This document shows positions 1 to 7,799 of a DNA stretch of 12,031 bases, piece after piece. The stretch is from Planctomycetota bacterium. GTDB lineage: Bacteria > Planctomycetota > Phycisphaerae > WQYP01. Position 1 is the stretch's first letter; every line of letters starts with the position of its first letter. The position numbers and the translations under genes are program-made. Under the pieces are notes generated by a model. That model worked only from the letters and a program-made list of their open reading frames with translations, did no database searches and had not been told where the DNA came from. The DNA is taken from positions 1-12,031 of the forward strand of contig JAJYPG010000010.1 of NCBI GenBank assembly GCA_021795535.1, read 5' to 3'.

Positions 1-1068
1 TGCGGCGAGAGCTTGTAAAATATCATCCATATTTTCAAACGCAAATAAACCGCAGCCTGTGGGTAAATGGTTGCTGAAACCGGTCTCCTGATTTATCACC
101 GGACGACCTGCCGCCAGATAGCAGGCACTGCGATCGGAAAACCAGCCACTGCGCAGGCGAATGTTCTGATCTTTGGCCACACTGAATTCCCCGCGCGATC
201 GCTGAATATAATTCCGGTAGCGTGTCATATCACTCGACAAATGCACAGGGTCTGCAAGTCCCCAGCCCATGGTGGTCAGCAGATGGCGGGTTGGTTCATC
301 CACCCCGGCGGCTATCTCAAATGATGCGCCCGTCGCATGCGGCACATCCAGGAATTTCAGAAATTCGCGATCTTTTGACCAGTAATAAGTCTCCCCTTCA
401 AAAACAATGTCCCGTCCATTGTTCTTCCATGTTGCAATGGTGTTGAACGTTTCCCCGGCATTGGTGGGAGGCGACTCCCAGAAGTCCAGCAGCACAGGCT
501 GTCGCGTTGGCCGCCATTTATAACGGCTGATGGGCAGGCGGCAATCCGGGCAGCCGAGATTCTCGCCATAGCTGAAATGGGCCGTATGGGCGTCCAGCGC
601 AGCCATCGCATTGGTATTGCCTTGGGCGATCTGAATTTGCGATACCACTGGGTCGGTCTCAAGGTAAACCCTTGTCGGACAATCCATATGCTCCGGGCGC
701 AGTTCCTGCGCCCCGGTGACATTAAGCATAATATCCGCAGTTTTATAAAGCTCTGATATTTGCATTTCAGTCAGACCGTAACATTTTCCGCCAGCGTAAT
801 GCCCGCGGAATCCCCAACGTCCGGACAATCCGTGCGCCTCAAGAATCGGGGCGATGGCGGCAATGTTGGCGTCGGCATCAGGAGTGCTCTCGCCAAGTGT
901 CGGGCTGTAGACCCAGCGGGCGGAATCCTCAATGTACCAGGGATCAAACCCGAGGCGACGAAGCCCCAGTAGAAAATGAAGAAATTGATACGTGACCCCC
1001 GCCAATGGATACCAAAAGAGAATTCCAAACACAATAATGCGCGGTTTTGCCTGGTTTTTTTCAGCCAC
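1..1068 (-). CDS. CgeB-like glycosyltransferase, C-terminus cut by window edge
   Basis: An open frame runs from a GTG start at 1068 off the left edge (356 codons, no stop). The start is supported by a GGAG Shine-Dalgarno seven bases upstream and by an 8-base overlap with the preceding acyltransferase gene, whose TGA is at 1061-1063. The N-terminus (residues about 10-45: RIIVFGILFWYPLAG, then a Gly/Leu-rich helix and GFDPWYIEDS) resembles the first Rossmann unit of a GT-B glycosyltransferase. The region near residues 290-335 (SRGEFSVAK, then SGWFSDRSACYLAAGRPV and QETGF) matches the C-terminal nucleotide-sugar half of CgeB/Glyco_trans_1-type proteins. Two CxxC-like cysteines occur near residue 175 (CPDC). 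It is the last visible gene of the five-gene glycan operon and probably transfers a sugar to the product. The donor and acceptor are unknown. The assignment to a glycosyltransferase-like family is fairly secure; the activity is inferred. Confidence 0.8.
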   Translation of the reverse strand, partial: MAEKNQAKPRIIVFGILFWYPLAGVTYQFLHFLLGLRRLGFDPWYIEDSARWVYSPTLGESTPDADANIAAIAPILEAHGLSGRWGFRGHYAGGKCYGLTEMQISELYKTADIMLNVTGAQELRPEHMDCPTRVYLETDPVVSQIQIAQGNTNAMAALDAHTAHFSYGENLGCPDCRLPISRYKWRPTRQPVLLDFWESPPTNAGETFNTIATWKNNGRDIVFEGETYYWSKDREFLKFLDVPHATGASFEIAAGVDEPTRHLLTTMGWGLADPVHLSSDMTRYRNYIQRSRGEFSVAKDQNIRLRSGWFSDRSACYLAAGRPVINQETGFSNHLPTGCGLFAFENMDDILQALAA

Positions 1069-1663
1069 GGGTATTCTCCAGATTTATCAGAGGATCCAGA
1101 GACCGCACCAGGCGAGCCGGGTTTCCGGCAAAAATGCTGCATGCCGGAACATTTCCACTCACCACAGAGCGGGCACCCACGATGGCACCATCGCCAATGG
1201 TGGTGCCGGGAAGAATGCAGCAGTCAAACCCGATCCAGACATTATTCCCGATCGTCACAGGGCGGACATTCCGCGGCGCCAACACTTCCGGCACACGCTT
1301 CCGGGAATAAGCCTGCAGCATCGTACGGCGTTCAAACGCAACCTTTGACGCCCTATAGTTATCCATAATTACAACATTCCATGACAGTAAACAATGGCTG
1401 CCAATGGTAACAGCTTGATCGCATATCAGCCAGAGACCGTTAAGCAGACTGTAATTCCCAATCTGAAAAAAGGCCTCCGGTCCCATGTCAAACATGCAGC
1501 CTACATAGGCGGATGAATTTTCCCCCAGCACCATGCCGGTGGCAAGCCTGCTGCGGTAAAACTGAAAACTGTAAGTCGTTTCCAGATACGCGCCATGCCG
1601 CAATTCCACATTGTCCGGTATGGTTCCTGGATGCCAATCCCATGGCAGCTTTCTTTGGGTCAT
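1061..1663 (-). CDS. Left-handed beta-helix acyltransferase (hexapeptide family), catalytic His not evident
   Basis: A 200-residue protein starting [10 protein letters not shown]. This start (1663) overlaps the stop of the upstream acyltransferase by ATGA. A longer frame reaches 1804 but would overlap the upstream gene by 145 bases and adds a non-conserved leader. Hexapeptide turns of the left-handed beta-helix are visible at residues about 48-100 and 136-183 ([29 protein letters not shown]), ending with the family's FAGNPARLV at 178-186. The family acetylates sugars or other acceptors from acyl-CoA. The loop that normally holds the catalytic His (in the neighbour DSDFHP) reads MDNYRAS at 100-106 here, so the protein may be inactive, use another residue, or have another role. 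It is a divergent paralogue of the adjacent gene and probably acts on the same glycan product. Confidence 0.85.
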   Translation of the reverse strand: MTQRKLPWDWHPGTIPDNVELRHGAYLETTYSFQFYRSRLATGMVLGENSSAYVGCMFDMGPEAFFQIGNYSLLNGLWLICDQAVTIGSHCLLSWNVVIMDNYRASKVAFERRTMLQAYSRKRVPEVLAPRNVRPVTIGNNVWIGFDCCILPGTTIGDGAIVGARSVVSGNVPACSIFAGNPARLVRSLDPLINLENTRG

Positions 1664-2241
1664 GGGGCATCCACCCTTCTTGCCGGGTTGCCCGCCACAG
1701 CGGCTCCCGGTGGCACATCCCGGGTGACCACGCTGCCTGGACCAACCCACGCGCCGCGCCCGATACGCACTCCCTTGAAAATCGCACAGTTCGGGCCAAT
1801 CCACACATCATCCTCTATTACCACCGGTGCGCGGCTCACGGGTGGGCGAAGCTTGCCAGCGCCCGCAGGCGAACAGGCCACAGCATCGGCGATGCGGTCG
1901 GCTGGAGCGATGGGATGAAAATCGCTGTCGGCAATGACCGTATTCCAGCCTATCAGTACGTAATTGCCGATGGTAATAAGCTCTTCGGCCATCAGCACGG
2001 CACTGGTGAAACAGCAATAATCGCCAATGCTGATGCGCGCCTCGGGACCAATGGAAAACTGCACCCCGTCCATGGTGGCATGGGAACCGATAATCAGTGC
2101 ATCAGGAAGGCCTGAAACAAACCGTCGAAATGCCTGCTTCCCTTTGATGAGCGTGTTGGTCCCCACACGCACACCCGCAGGCAGCGCTCCGCCATCCCAT
2201 CCCGAAACTTCGCCAGACGTTTTGGATGAATCCGGATTCAT
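1660..2241 (-). CDS. Left-handed beta-helix sugar O-acyltransferase (hexapeptide family)
   Basis: A 193-residue protein of the maltose/galactoside acetyltransferase-like (LbH) superfamily. Hexapeptide repeats occupy residues about 49-103 and 139-187 ([37 protein letters not shown], then [13 protein letters not shown] and VAGNPARRV). The usual catalytic His is present as H109 in [10 protein letters not shown], so it is probably an active acetyl- or acyl-CoA-dependent enzyme. The start at 2241 has AGGAG four bases upstream and overlaps the ABC transporter stop as ATGA; its own stop overlaps the next acyltransferase as ATGA. This indicates translational coupling. The acceptor is unknown, but the flanking glycosyltransferases and exporter point to a glycan or glycolipid. 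Confidence 0.9.
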   Translation of the reverse strand: MNPDSSKTSGEVSGWDGGALPAGVRVGTNTLIKGKQAFRRFVSGLPDALIIGSHATMDGVQFSIGPEARISIGDYCCFTSAVLMAEELITIGNYVLIGWNTVIADSDFHPIAPADRIADAVACSPAGAGKLRPPVSRAPVVIEDDVWIGPNCAIFKGVRIGRGAWVGPGSVVTRDVPPGAAVAGNPARRVDAP

Positions 2242-4136
2242 GGTGCTCCTGTCGGCCTGGACTGTTCATGAAATTGCAGATCATGGAGTTTTCGGTACAG
2301 ACCGCCGGCGGCGAAAAGTTCGGCATGTGTGCCGCTTTCCCGAATCGTAGAGTTGTCCAGCACCACAATTTTATTCACATAGCGGACAGTTCCGAGATGG
2401 TGGGAAATGACAATGGTAGTGCGACCGGCCATCAGTGTGCGCATGGTTTGCAGCAAATCAGCCTCAGTCTGCGCATCAAGGCCGGTTGTTGGCTCATCGA
2501 GAATAACAATGGGGGCGTTCTTCAAAAAGGCTCGTGCCAGTGAAAGACGTTGACGTTGCCCGCCGGAAAGCAGCACCCCACGTTCACCAACGGGCGTATC
2601 AAAGCCTTGGGGCAACTTCACAATAAAGTCCCAGGCACCAGCGGCGCGGGCGGCTCCTTCCACTTCATCCCGCTTTGCGTCAGGCTTTGAATAGGCTATA
2701 TTTTCGCGGATGCTTACATCAAAAAGTACCGGTTCCTGCGGCACCATGGTTATCTGCTGCCGCAGCGATTCTAGGGTAATGTCTTGCAGTGGCCGGTCAT
2801 CCAGAAAAACCGTACCCCGCTGGGGATCATAAAAACGGAGGATAAGCGATGCCAACGTGCTTTTCCCCGCCCCAGACGATCCAACGAATGCCACAGATGT
2901 TCCCGCTGGTATCGTCAAATCTATATCTTCCAGAACAGGCGTGTCATCGCGATAGCGGAAAAACAGATGGTCGAAACGAATCTCGCCGCACACCGCTGGC
3001 GGCAATGGACAAGCCGACGGCTTGTCGGCAATGGCCGGATTGCGGTCCAGTATCTTAAATACGCGGTGCGCCCCGGCCACCGCGCCTTGGATGGATGACA
3101 CCGTATAGGAAAGCGTTTCCAGTGGCTTAAACAGCAACGCCGTGTAGCCCGCCAGCAGAACCACATCTCCAGGAGACAATTGCCCGCGCACCACCCGCTC
3201 GGCAGCCATCCAGATCACGGTGGCCGTGCCCACCGCCAGCAGCAGTGCTACGCCGCTTTGTGAAGCTGTCTGCAACACCGTCAGCCGCAGGCTGGCCACC
3301 AGGCTGCGGCGGGCCTGATGGGCAAAGCGCCCCGCTTCGTACGTTTCGCCACCAAATGCCTGCACAGCCCGAATTCCCGTAAGCGTTTGCTGCACGCAAG
3401 TGCTAACCAGACTTTCATTTTCGTGAACCCGCGTGGAAAAATCGGTGGTTGGCTTTTCCAGTCGCCGTATCAATACCAGAAGCAACAGGCCCACCACAAG
3501 CGCCACCGCCCCAATGCTCCAATCCTGGCTTACCATCACCACGGAAATACCGACAAGGGTAACTGCCGCGGAAATGCCCGGTACCAGTCCCTGATTGAAA
3601 AGGCTTTGCACCGAATAGGTATCCCAGGTTATCCGGTAGAGCGAATCGCCCACGGTAGTGGCGTCGTGAAAGCCCAATTCAAGTCGCTGAATATGTTCAA
3701 ATACCTGGCACCGCAACTTGAAAACCATGCGCAACCCTGCGGATATGAGCATCCATGTACTTAATACACTTATGGCCGAGCCAAGAAGGCCTATCACCAC
3801 AAGGGCAATGCAAAGCAGCGTGATCAGTCCGGATTTTCCCATTCCAATCGGCAGCAGATGCTCCAGAAGATTTTGTGCATAGGTCAAAAATCCTGGTGTC
3901 GCGTTTTTGGTCGTGACCGCATCAACAATAAATTTGAGCGGCCATGGTTGCAGTAAACCCACCAGCGACCCAATCAGCATTAGTGCCATCCCCCCCAGGG
4001 TACTGGCCATTTCACCTTTCATACATTGACCAAGCAGACGGGCGGATGTACGAAACGCACCGGCACGTCGCACCGGTTGCGGCTGTGTCGGCAGCGCATT
4101 GGCCGAATTACCACGTTCATCTGGCACATTGCTCAT
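2238..4136 (-). CDS. ABC exporter half-transporter (MsbA-like, fused TMD-NBD)
   Basis: A 632-residue type IV half-transporter, expected to work as a homodimer in the inner membrane. Six transmembrane helices fall at about residues 46-65, 102-128, 185-203, 207-224, 291-312 and 322-342. The nucleotide-binding domain (about 385-620) is intact: Walker [10 protein letters not shown] (419-427), Q-loop MVPQEP (Q467), signature LSGGQRQ (523-529), Walker B VILDEP (544-549) with catalytic E548, and switch His in ISHH (579). This architecture is shared by MsbA lipid flippases and by exporters of glucans, peptides and drugs. Its ATG overlaps the preceding gene's stop by one base (TGATG), with AGGA upstream. 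Being sandwiched between a glycosyltransferase fusion and acyltransferases, it most likely flips or exports the glycolipid or glycan made by the cluster. The substrate is inferred only from context. Confidence 0.93.
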   Translation of the reverse strand: MSNVPDERGNSANALPTQPQPVRRAGAFRTSARLLGQCMKGEMASTLGGMALMLIGSLVGLLQPWPLKFIVDAVTTKNATPGFLTYAQNLLEHLLPIGMGKSGLITLLCIALVVIGLLGSAISVLSTWMLISAGLRMVFKLRCQVFEHIQRLELGFHDATTVGDSLYRITWDTYSVQSLFNQGLVPGISAAVTLVGISVVMVSQDWSIGAVALVVGLLLLVLIRRLEKPTTDFSTRVHENESLVSTCVQQTLTGIRAVQAFGGETYEAGRFAHQARRSLVASLRLTVLQTASQSGVALLLAVGTATVIWMAAERVVRGQLSPGDVVLLAGYTALLFKPLETLSYTVSSIQGAVAGAHRVFKILDRNPAIADKPSACPLPPAVCGEIRFDHLFFRYRDDTPVLEDIDLTIPAGTSVAFVGSSGAGKSTLASLILRFYDPQRGTVFLDDRPLQDITLESLRQQITMVPQEPVLFDVSIRENIAYSKPDAKRDEVEGAARAAGAWDFIVKLPQGFDTPVGERGVLLSGGQRQRLSLARAFLKNAPIVILDEPTTGLDAQTEADLLQTMRTLMAGRTTIVISHHLGTVRYVNKIVVLDNSTIRESGTHAELFAAGGLYRKLHDLQFHEQSRPTGAP

Positions 4137-6676
4137 CAGTTGTTCCTGATTTCACATTCCCTATGCCGGCGACGGCCCACATACACAACCACCGTCGCCA
4201 GCGCCACGCCGGCATCCATGGATGCCCGCAGCATCATCAGTACCGCAAGAATCAGCATTGGAATGGCACCGGGCCAGCTTTGCGCCACCAGATCAAAATG
4301 CCCCAAAACCGCCAGTACGCCAACAATGCCCAAATAAATCCGCGGAAATACCGGCCAGGTTCGCAGACGCACCAGTTGTTGCCCCTGCCCGTGTTCCTCT
4401 ATGGCCATGCGAATGCGAATTGCCCCAAACACTCCGCTGCGCAAGGAAAGATCCCAGCGATCAAAATCGCCACCTCTTTGCACACACAGCCCCGCCTCTT
4501 TGAAATATGCCTCCATATCCGTCAACCGCTCATCAACACTTTTCCATTGCTCACTCCATATTGCAAATTCACGCGGAATGGGAATATCCAGACCGCGGGG
4601 AAAACGCATGCGCCATGGGTTCAATCCGCGTGATAGACGCCCGCTTAGTCGGGCCACCGGCTGAATTAAATAACACCACATTGTCAAAAGACGCAGTTTT
4701 AGTAATTCCCAGCCAGTACGCGGAATCTCGCTGAACGGACTGTACAGGGCACCGATCACCGCCTGGGTCAACGTTGCTCCCGCCGCCGCCAGCAGCATCA
4801 GCCCCAAAAAAACAGGATGCCAATAAAACCCGACCATGAACATAACGCTTAATGCCAGAACCCCCAGATACCATTCCGGCATCATGGCCAGCGACATGAG
4901 CACGCCCGGGTTTCCATGGTAAACCGACTGGAATAGCGCACTACCCCATGAACCATGGTAAATTTTCCGTCGGCCCCAGTTAAGAAACTGCCATATTCCC
5001 CGGCCATAAAGCCTTCCATGCCAGGCAATATGTCCCATACCATTATATTTTTCCGGCCATTTGCGTTCCAGCATCGCCTCCGCTTTGCCGTAGTTAAGTT
5101 GCTGCCGCCAGTAAGCCCGGATGGAATTACGACGTTTATGCCATACCACCGCACCCGGACTGAAGCCAAGTTTTCCACCGCGGGCTTGCAGTCGCCAGCA
5201 GGCATCCACATCATCGCCGGCAATGCGAAACGTCTCGTCAAATCCGCCCACAGAGCGAAGCGGCTTCACCAGAAACGCCATGTTGCATCCTGGAATATGT
5301 TCCGCTTCCGTATCGGTCAGCAGCACATGCAACGGGCCACCCGGCGAATGGGCCACAGCGTCAGCGGCCGGGCCATCGCCCGGAGGCGCAATATTCGGCC
5401 CCCCCACGCCCACATATTTGCCGCAGCGAAATGTTTCAACAATGAAGTGCAGCCAGTAAGGTTCCGGCGAGGCATCGTCATCCAGATAGGCAATAATATC
5501 TCCCTGTACCGCCGCAAGTCCCACATTCCGTGCATGACTTAGTCCATGATTTGTCGTCTGAATAAGCCGTACCGGATATTCCCGTGCAATGGCGGCGACC
5601 GCGTCACGCGATCCGTCATCCACCACTATGACCTCAACATCCGGATAGCGCAATTTTTTTACGCCGTCCAGACAGAATCGAATTGTTTTTGAACCATTGC
5701 AGGTGCAGATAACCACGGAAACACGCGGCCATTTGACCTCTGGACCGAAGGGAATTTTTCTCAAGGCATCGGCCACAACACCCAACGCCGGCTTGGGCTG
5801 TCGATCGCGCGTGGTCAGGCCAAACGCCCAGCCCGAAATTTCCTGTCCACCGCGATACCATTCATCCGTCCACGAGAATATAAACACGCCTGCGCAGCCG
5901 CCTCGAAATACCACGCGAATTTGCCAGCCCAGTATTGCGGCTTGTTCACGCAACCCCTTGCTCATTGAATCCAAACCTATTTCCGCCAGCAGCAGCGGCT
6001 TATCGCCCGCAATGTTGTGCAGGCGGCTGATGTAACGAGACAGCTTTTCCCGTGTTTCCAGATAAACATTGAAACCCAGAAAATCCAGAAAAGGCAGATA
6101 CAGATATTCTGTGGTCGGGTAGTTCACGTAAGTAACCAGCGACTTGGGGTCCTCCTTGCGCACCACTCTATAGAGCCGATGCAAAAATTTCTCCACACGC
6201 CGATGGCCATACCAGCGGACAATTGTCGCCGGAATTTCATTGCCGATCGCAAAGCCCAGAACCGCCGCATGACCCGCGCAAACGCGGACACCCAGCCGAA
6301 CTTTTTCTACAATTCTTTCCAGTGTTTCCGGCATGTCCAAAAAGGCAATGTGCTCTTCCCAGGGCAGACCAACCAGCACAAAAAGATTATGACGCAGCGC
6401 TATATCCAGCAGCCAGCGGGGCGGAACAGTGTATACCCGAACGGTGTTAATGCCATGTTCCGACATCAGAGAGAAATCTTTTTCCACCTCCACCGGCGTG
6501 TGATATTCGCTGCCATCAGCCTCCGGACAAAATGGTCCATAGGTTGTTCCCCGCACCAGAAATGGCTCATCGCCCAGATAAAAGAATTTACCCCGTGTTT
6601 TTATGCGCATCTGTTCCTGGACGGGCTTGGCGGTGGAATTCAATGTTTTAGAGGGAATAGACAAAACCTGCGACAT
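4136..6676 (-). CDS. Fusion of clan GH-A glycoside hydrolase-like domain and GT2 glycosyltransferase, membrane-bound
   Basis: An 846-residue protein with three parts. Residues about 25-310 form a TIM-barrel of the GH2-C/GH72-like clan GH-A type: GKFFYLGDEPFLVRG at 29-43, INTVRVY at 76-82, the acid/base Glu in IGNEIP (E147) and a candidate nucleophile Glu in LLLAEIGLDS (E232). Residues about 316-560 are a family-2 glycosyltransferase: VSVVICTCNG, VVDDGS (351-356), the DxD-type YLDDDASPEP (D399-D401), GGFDETF (477-483) and GDDVDACWRL (487-496). Hydrophobic helices at about 603-645 and 656-675 follow, then a soluble region (about 690-775, containing RGGDFDRWDL) and two more helices (778-798, 803-833). 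No signal peptide is visible, so both catalytic domains are predicted cytoplasmic. AGGA lies nine bases before the ATG. It is the first gene of the operon. The protein probably builds a glycan chain on a lipid and also trims or transglycosylates it; linkage and donor are unknown. Confidence 0.88.
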   Translation of the reverse strand: MSQVLSIPSKTLNSTAKPVQEQMRIKTRGKFFYLGDEPFLVRGTTYGPFCPEADGSEYHTPVEVEKDFSLMSEHGINTVRVYTVPPRWLLDIALRHNLFVLVGLPWEEHIAFLDMPETLERIVEKVRLGVRVCAGHAAVLGFAIGNEIPATIVRWYGHRRVEKFLHRLYRVVRKEDPKSLVTYVNYPTTEYLYLPFLDFLGFNVYLETREKLSRYISRLHNIAGDKPLLLAEIGLDSMSKGLREQAAILGWQIRVVFRGGCAGVFIFSWTDEWYRGGQEISGWAFGLTTRDRQPKPALGVVADALRKIPFGPEVKWPRVSVVICTCNGSKTIRFCLDGVKKLRYPDVEVIVVDDGSRDAVAAIAREYPVRLIQTTNHGLSHARNVGLAAVQGDIIAYLDDDASPEPYWLHFIVETFRCGKYVGVGGPNIAPPGDGPAADAVAHSPGGPLHVLLTDTEAEHIPGCNMAFLVKPLRSVGGFDETFRIAGDDVDACWRLQARGGKLGFSPGAVVWHKRRNSIRAYWRQQLNYGKAEAMLERKWPEKYNGMGHIAWHGRLYGRGIWQFLNWGRRKIYHGSWGSALFQSVYHGNPGVLMSLAMMPEWYLGVLALSVMFMVGFYWHPVFLGLMLLAAAGATLTQAVIGALYSPFSEIPRTGWELLKLRLLTMWCYLIQPVARLSGRLSRGLNPWRMRFPRGLDIPIPREFAIWSEQWKSVDERLTDMEAYFKEAGLCVQRGGDFDRWDLSLRSGVFGAIRIRMAIEEHGQGQQLVRLRTWPVFPRIYLGIVGVLAVLGHFDLVAQSWPGAIPMLILAVLMMLRASMDAGVALATVVVYVGRRRHRECEIRNN

Positions 6677-6753
6677 CCATCAACGTCCTGAAAACCCATA
6701 ATCCAGTTTGGAAAAGCCCAATCCAAGGCCCGCAAACCACTTTCCAAGCCAAC

Positions 6754-6781
6754 ACTATCAGACTGTTGAAAAGAAAGTCAA
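6754..6781 (-). promoter_or_regulatory. Candidate promoter of the five-gene glycan operon
   Basis: On the minus strand TTGACT (6781-6776) is followed after 16 bases by GATAGT (6759-6754), five and four matches to the sigma70 -35 and -10 boxes. It lies about 80 bases upstream of the ATG at 6676 in the only real gap before the operon. The -10 is weak, and read-through from the upstream membrane gene is also possible. Confidence 0.4.
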
Positions 6782-6791
6782 GTCTCTGACA

Positions 6792-7523
6792 TCAAACCGC
6801 GGTTGACACACTTTTGGGTTTGGCGTTTTTTCCCGGAGGATTAAGCAGATCTCCGCCCATCTGCCACAGGGTCGTTAATATGCAAACCGCGTAAAGACAC
6901 CAAAAAAGCCAGCCGGGTAATGCCGCATTCAGACATAACGCGCCCAATAGTGAAATAAGCCACCCCGCCAGATTCCATTCCACCGCGCACAATGCCAGTG
7001 GAAAAACCGCCACGGTCGTCATGGCACCTGGCGTACAGAGCGCGGCAATCACGGCAATATTGCCCCATAAACGCGAATGAGGCTTTTTTTGCATGAGGTA
7101 ATGCCACACCAGGATGCCCACGACCAGCGTTAATACCCCGGTGGACCAGGCATAGCCATGGGATATGCGGCCCAGCACCAGCGGATGAAATATAAACAGG
7201 CACAACCACCATGGACTTGCCGACCGTTGCCGTAACAACAGTCCGATGCCAATCGACGCCGCAAACGTCAGAACTCCCGTGCATATCTCACTTCCATGCG
7301 GATGACGCAGTACCGTTGCAAGGTCTATCAGACCGCCAATGGCCACAAGAATCACGGCACCTGGCGTGGCCGCCAGTCGGATGGCATTTCGCGGCGTGGA
7401 AAGAATCAGCCATGCAATCAGCGTAAGTTCGCAGAATAACGCAGGTGAAAGAAGCGAAAACCAACCGCGGTTCCCCAGATAAATCATGCCGGAAGAGGTA
7501 AGAATTGCGGCTAAAATCAACAC
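6792..7523 (-). CDS. Polytopic membrane protein of unknown function (true start probably upstream)
   Basis: From GTG at 7523 this is a 243-residue, very hydrophobic protein with about nine membrane helices (roughly 2-18, 22-41, 49-69, 80-98, 105-118, 124-144, 153-170, 171-198, 203-221) and a short basic tail (GKNAKPKSVS). The segment FHPLVLGRISHGYAWSTG (112-129) faintly recalls the loops of GT-C mannosyltransferase-like proteins, but the acidic catalytic motif of that fold is not visible and I do not assign a function. The GTG start cuts the first helix short: the in-frame upstream codons read IPRLIVWIV and complete a full helix, so translation probably begins further upstream, for example at CTG 7592 behind GGAGAG. 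It lies between infC and the glycan operon on the same strand and ends 115 bases before the operon start. A link to glycan synthesis is possible but unproven. Confidence 0.65.
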   Translation of the reverse strand: MLILAAILTSSGMIYLGNRGWFSLLSPALFCELTLIAWLILSTPRNAIRLAATPGAVILVAIGGLIDLATVLRHPHGSEICTGVLTFAASIGIGLLLRQRSASPWWLCLFIFHPLVLGRISHGYAWSTGVLTLVVGILVWHYLMQKKPHSRLWGNIAVIAALCTPGAMTTVAVFPLALCAVEWNLAGWLISLLGALCLNAALPGWLFWCLYAVCILTTLWQMGGDLLNPPGKNAKPKSVSTAV

Positions 7524-7591
7524 GATCCAGACAATCAGCCGCGGAATCGCGTTAGCGCCGTCAATCTTCGGTTGGTCTGTAATGAGAGTCA

Positions 7592-7610
7592 GTGTTGTCT
7601 CTCCAGAAAT
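7592..7610 (-). promoter_or_regulatory. Candidate ribosome-binding site with CTG start for the membrane protein
   Basis: GGAGAG at 7604-7599 is followed six bases later by CTG (7592-7590), in frame with the membrane protein and open down to it. No ATG, GTG or TTG exists in frame between the upstream stop (TGA at 7637-7635) and GTG 7523. An ATT at 7583 is a second possibility. Confidence 0.35.
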
Positions 7611-7672
7611 ACTGAATATCGCGAAACCCCAACATCACCTCGGTGTTCCAGAAGCTTTACGCCTCAATTGCC

Positions 7673-7717
7673 GACCAAAGTCTTGGCGGTGGGTTGGCCG
7701 AGTTGAAAACTTTGGCC
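7673..7717 (-). other. Inverted repeat in the gap between infC and the membrane protein gene
   Basis: The arms 7673-7681 and 7709-7717 pair over nine positions (eight Watson-Crick, one G-U) around a 27-base loop. The right arm's GGCCAA (7714-7719) can instead pair with TTGGCC at 7694-7699, so the two structures exclude each other. There is no U-tract. The rest of this 190-base gap shows no convincing gene. Confidence 0.3.
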
Positions 7718-7764
7718 AATCCATTAATGATTGCGCCTTTTTGCCAGGCGATTTCATTAAACCC

Positions 7765-7799
7765 CGCAGGCAATAGCCTTCAGGCACTGCTACCCTGCG
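7765..7799 (-). terminator. Weak hairpin spanning the infC stop codon
   Basis: On the minus strand CGCAGG-GTAGC pairs with GCTAT-(TG bulge)-CCTGCG, an 11-bp stem with one wobble and a two-base bulge around an 11-base loop that contains the infC TGA. It is followed by GGGGTTTAATG, which is not a proper U-tract, so termination is doubtful; it may be an mRNA-stabilising or attenuating structure. Confidence 0.25.

Noticed and set aside
357..722. 121-residue minus-strand frame and overlapping small plus-strand frames in 67-446
   Set aside because: They are out-of-frame shadows of the CgeB-like glycosyltransferase, whose frame is open from 1068 to the edge and shows family motifs.
1664..1804. N-terminal extension of the second acyltransferase to an ATG at 1804
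   Set aside because: It would overlap the first acyltransferase by 145 bases, its residues are Gly/Arg-rich shadow sequence, and the internal ATG at 1663 makes a classic ATGA junction.
3318..3764. 148-residue plus-strand frame opposite the ABC transporter, and similar frames at 3944-4633 and 6017-6691
   Set aside because: They are antisense to well-defined genes, have no recognisable motifs and show His/Pro/Gln-rich composition typical of antisense translation.
6795..6804. AACCGCGGTT palindrome at the end of the membrane protein gene as a terminator
   Set aside because: It has no loop or U-tract and overlaps the last codons; a 10-bp self-complementary word alone is weak evidence.
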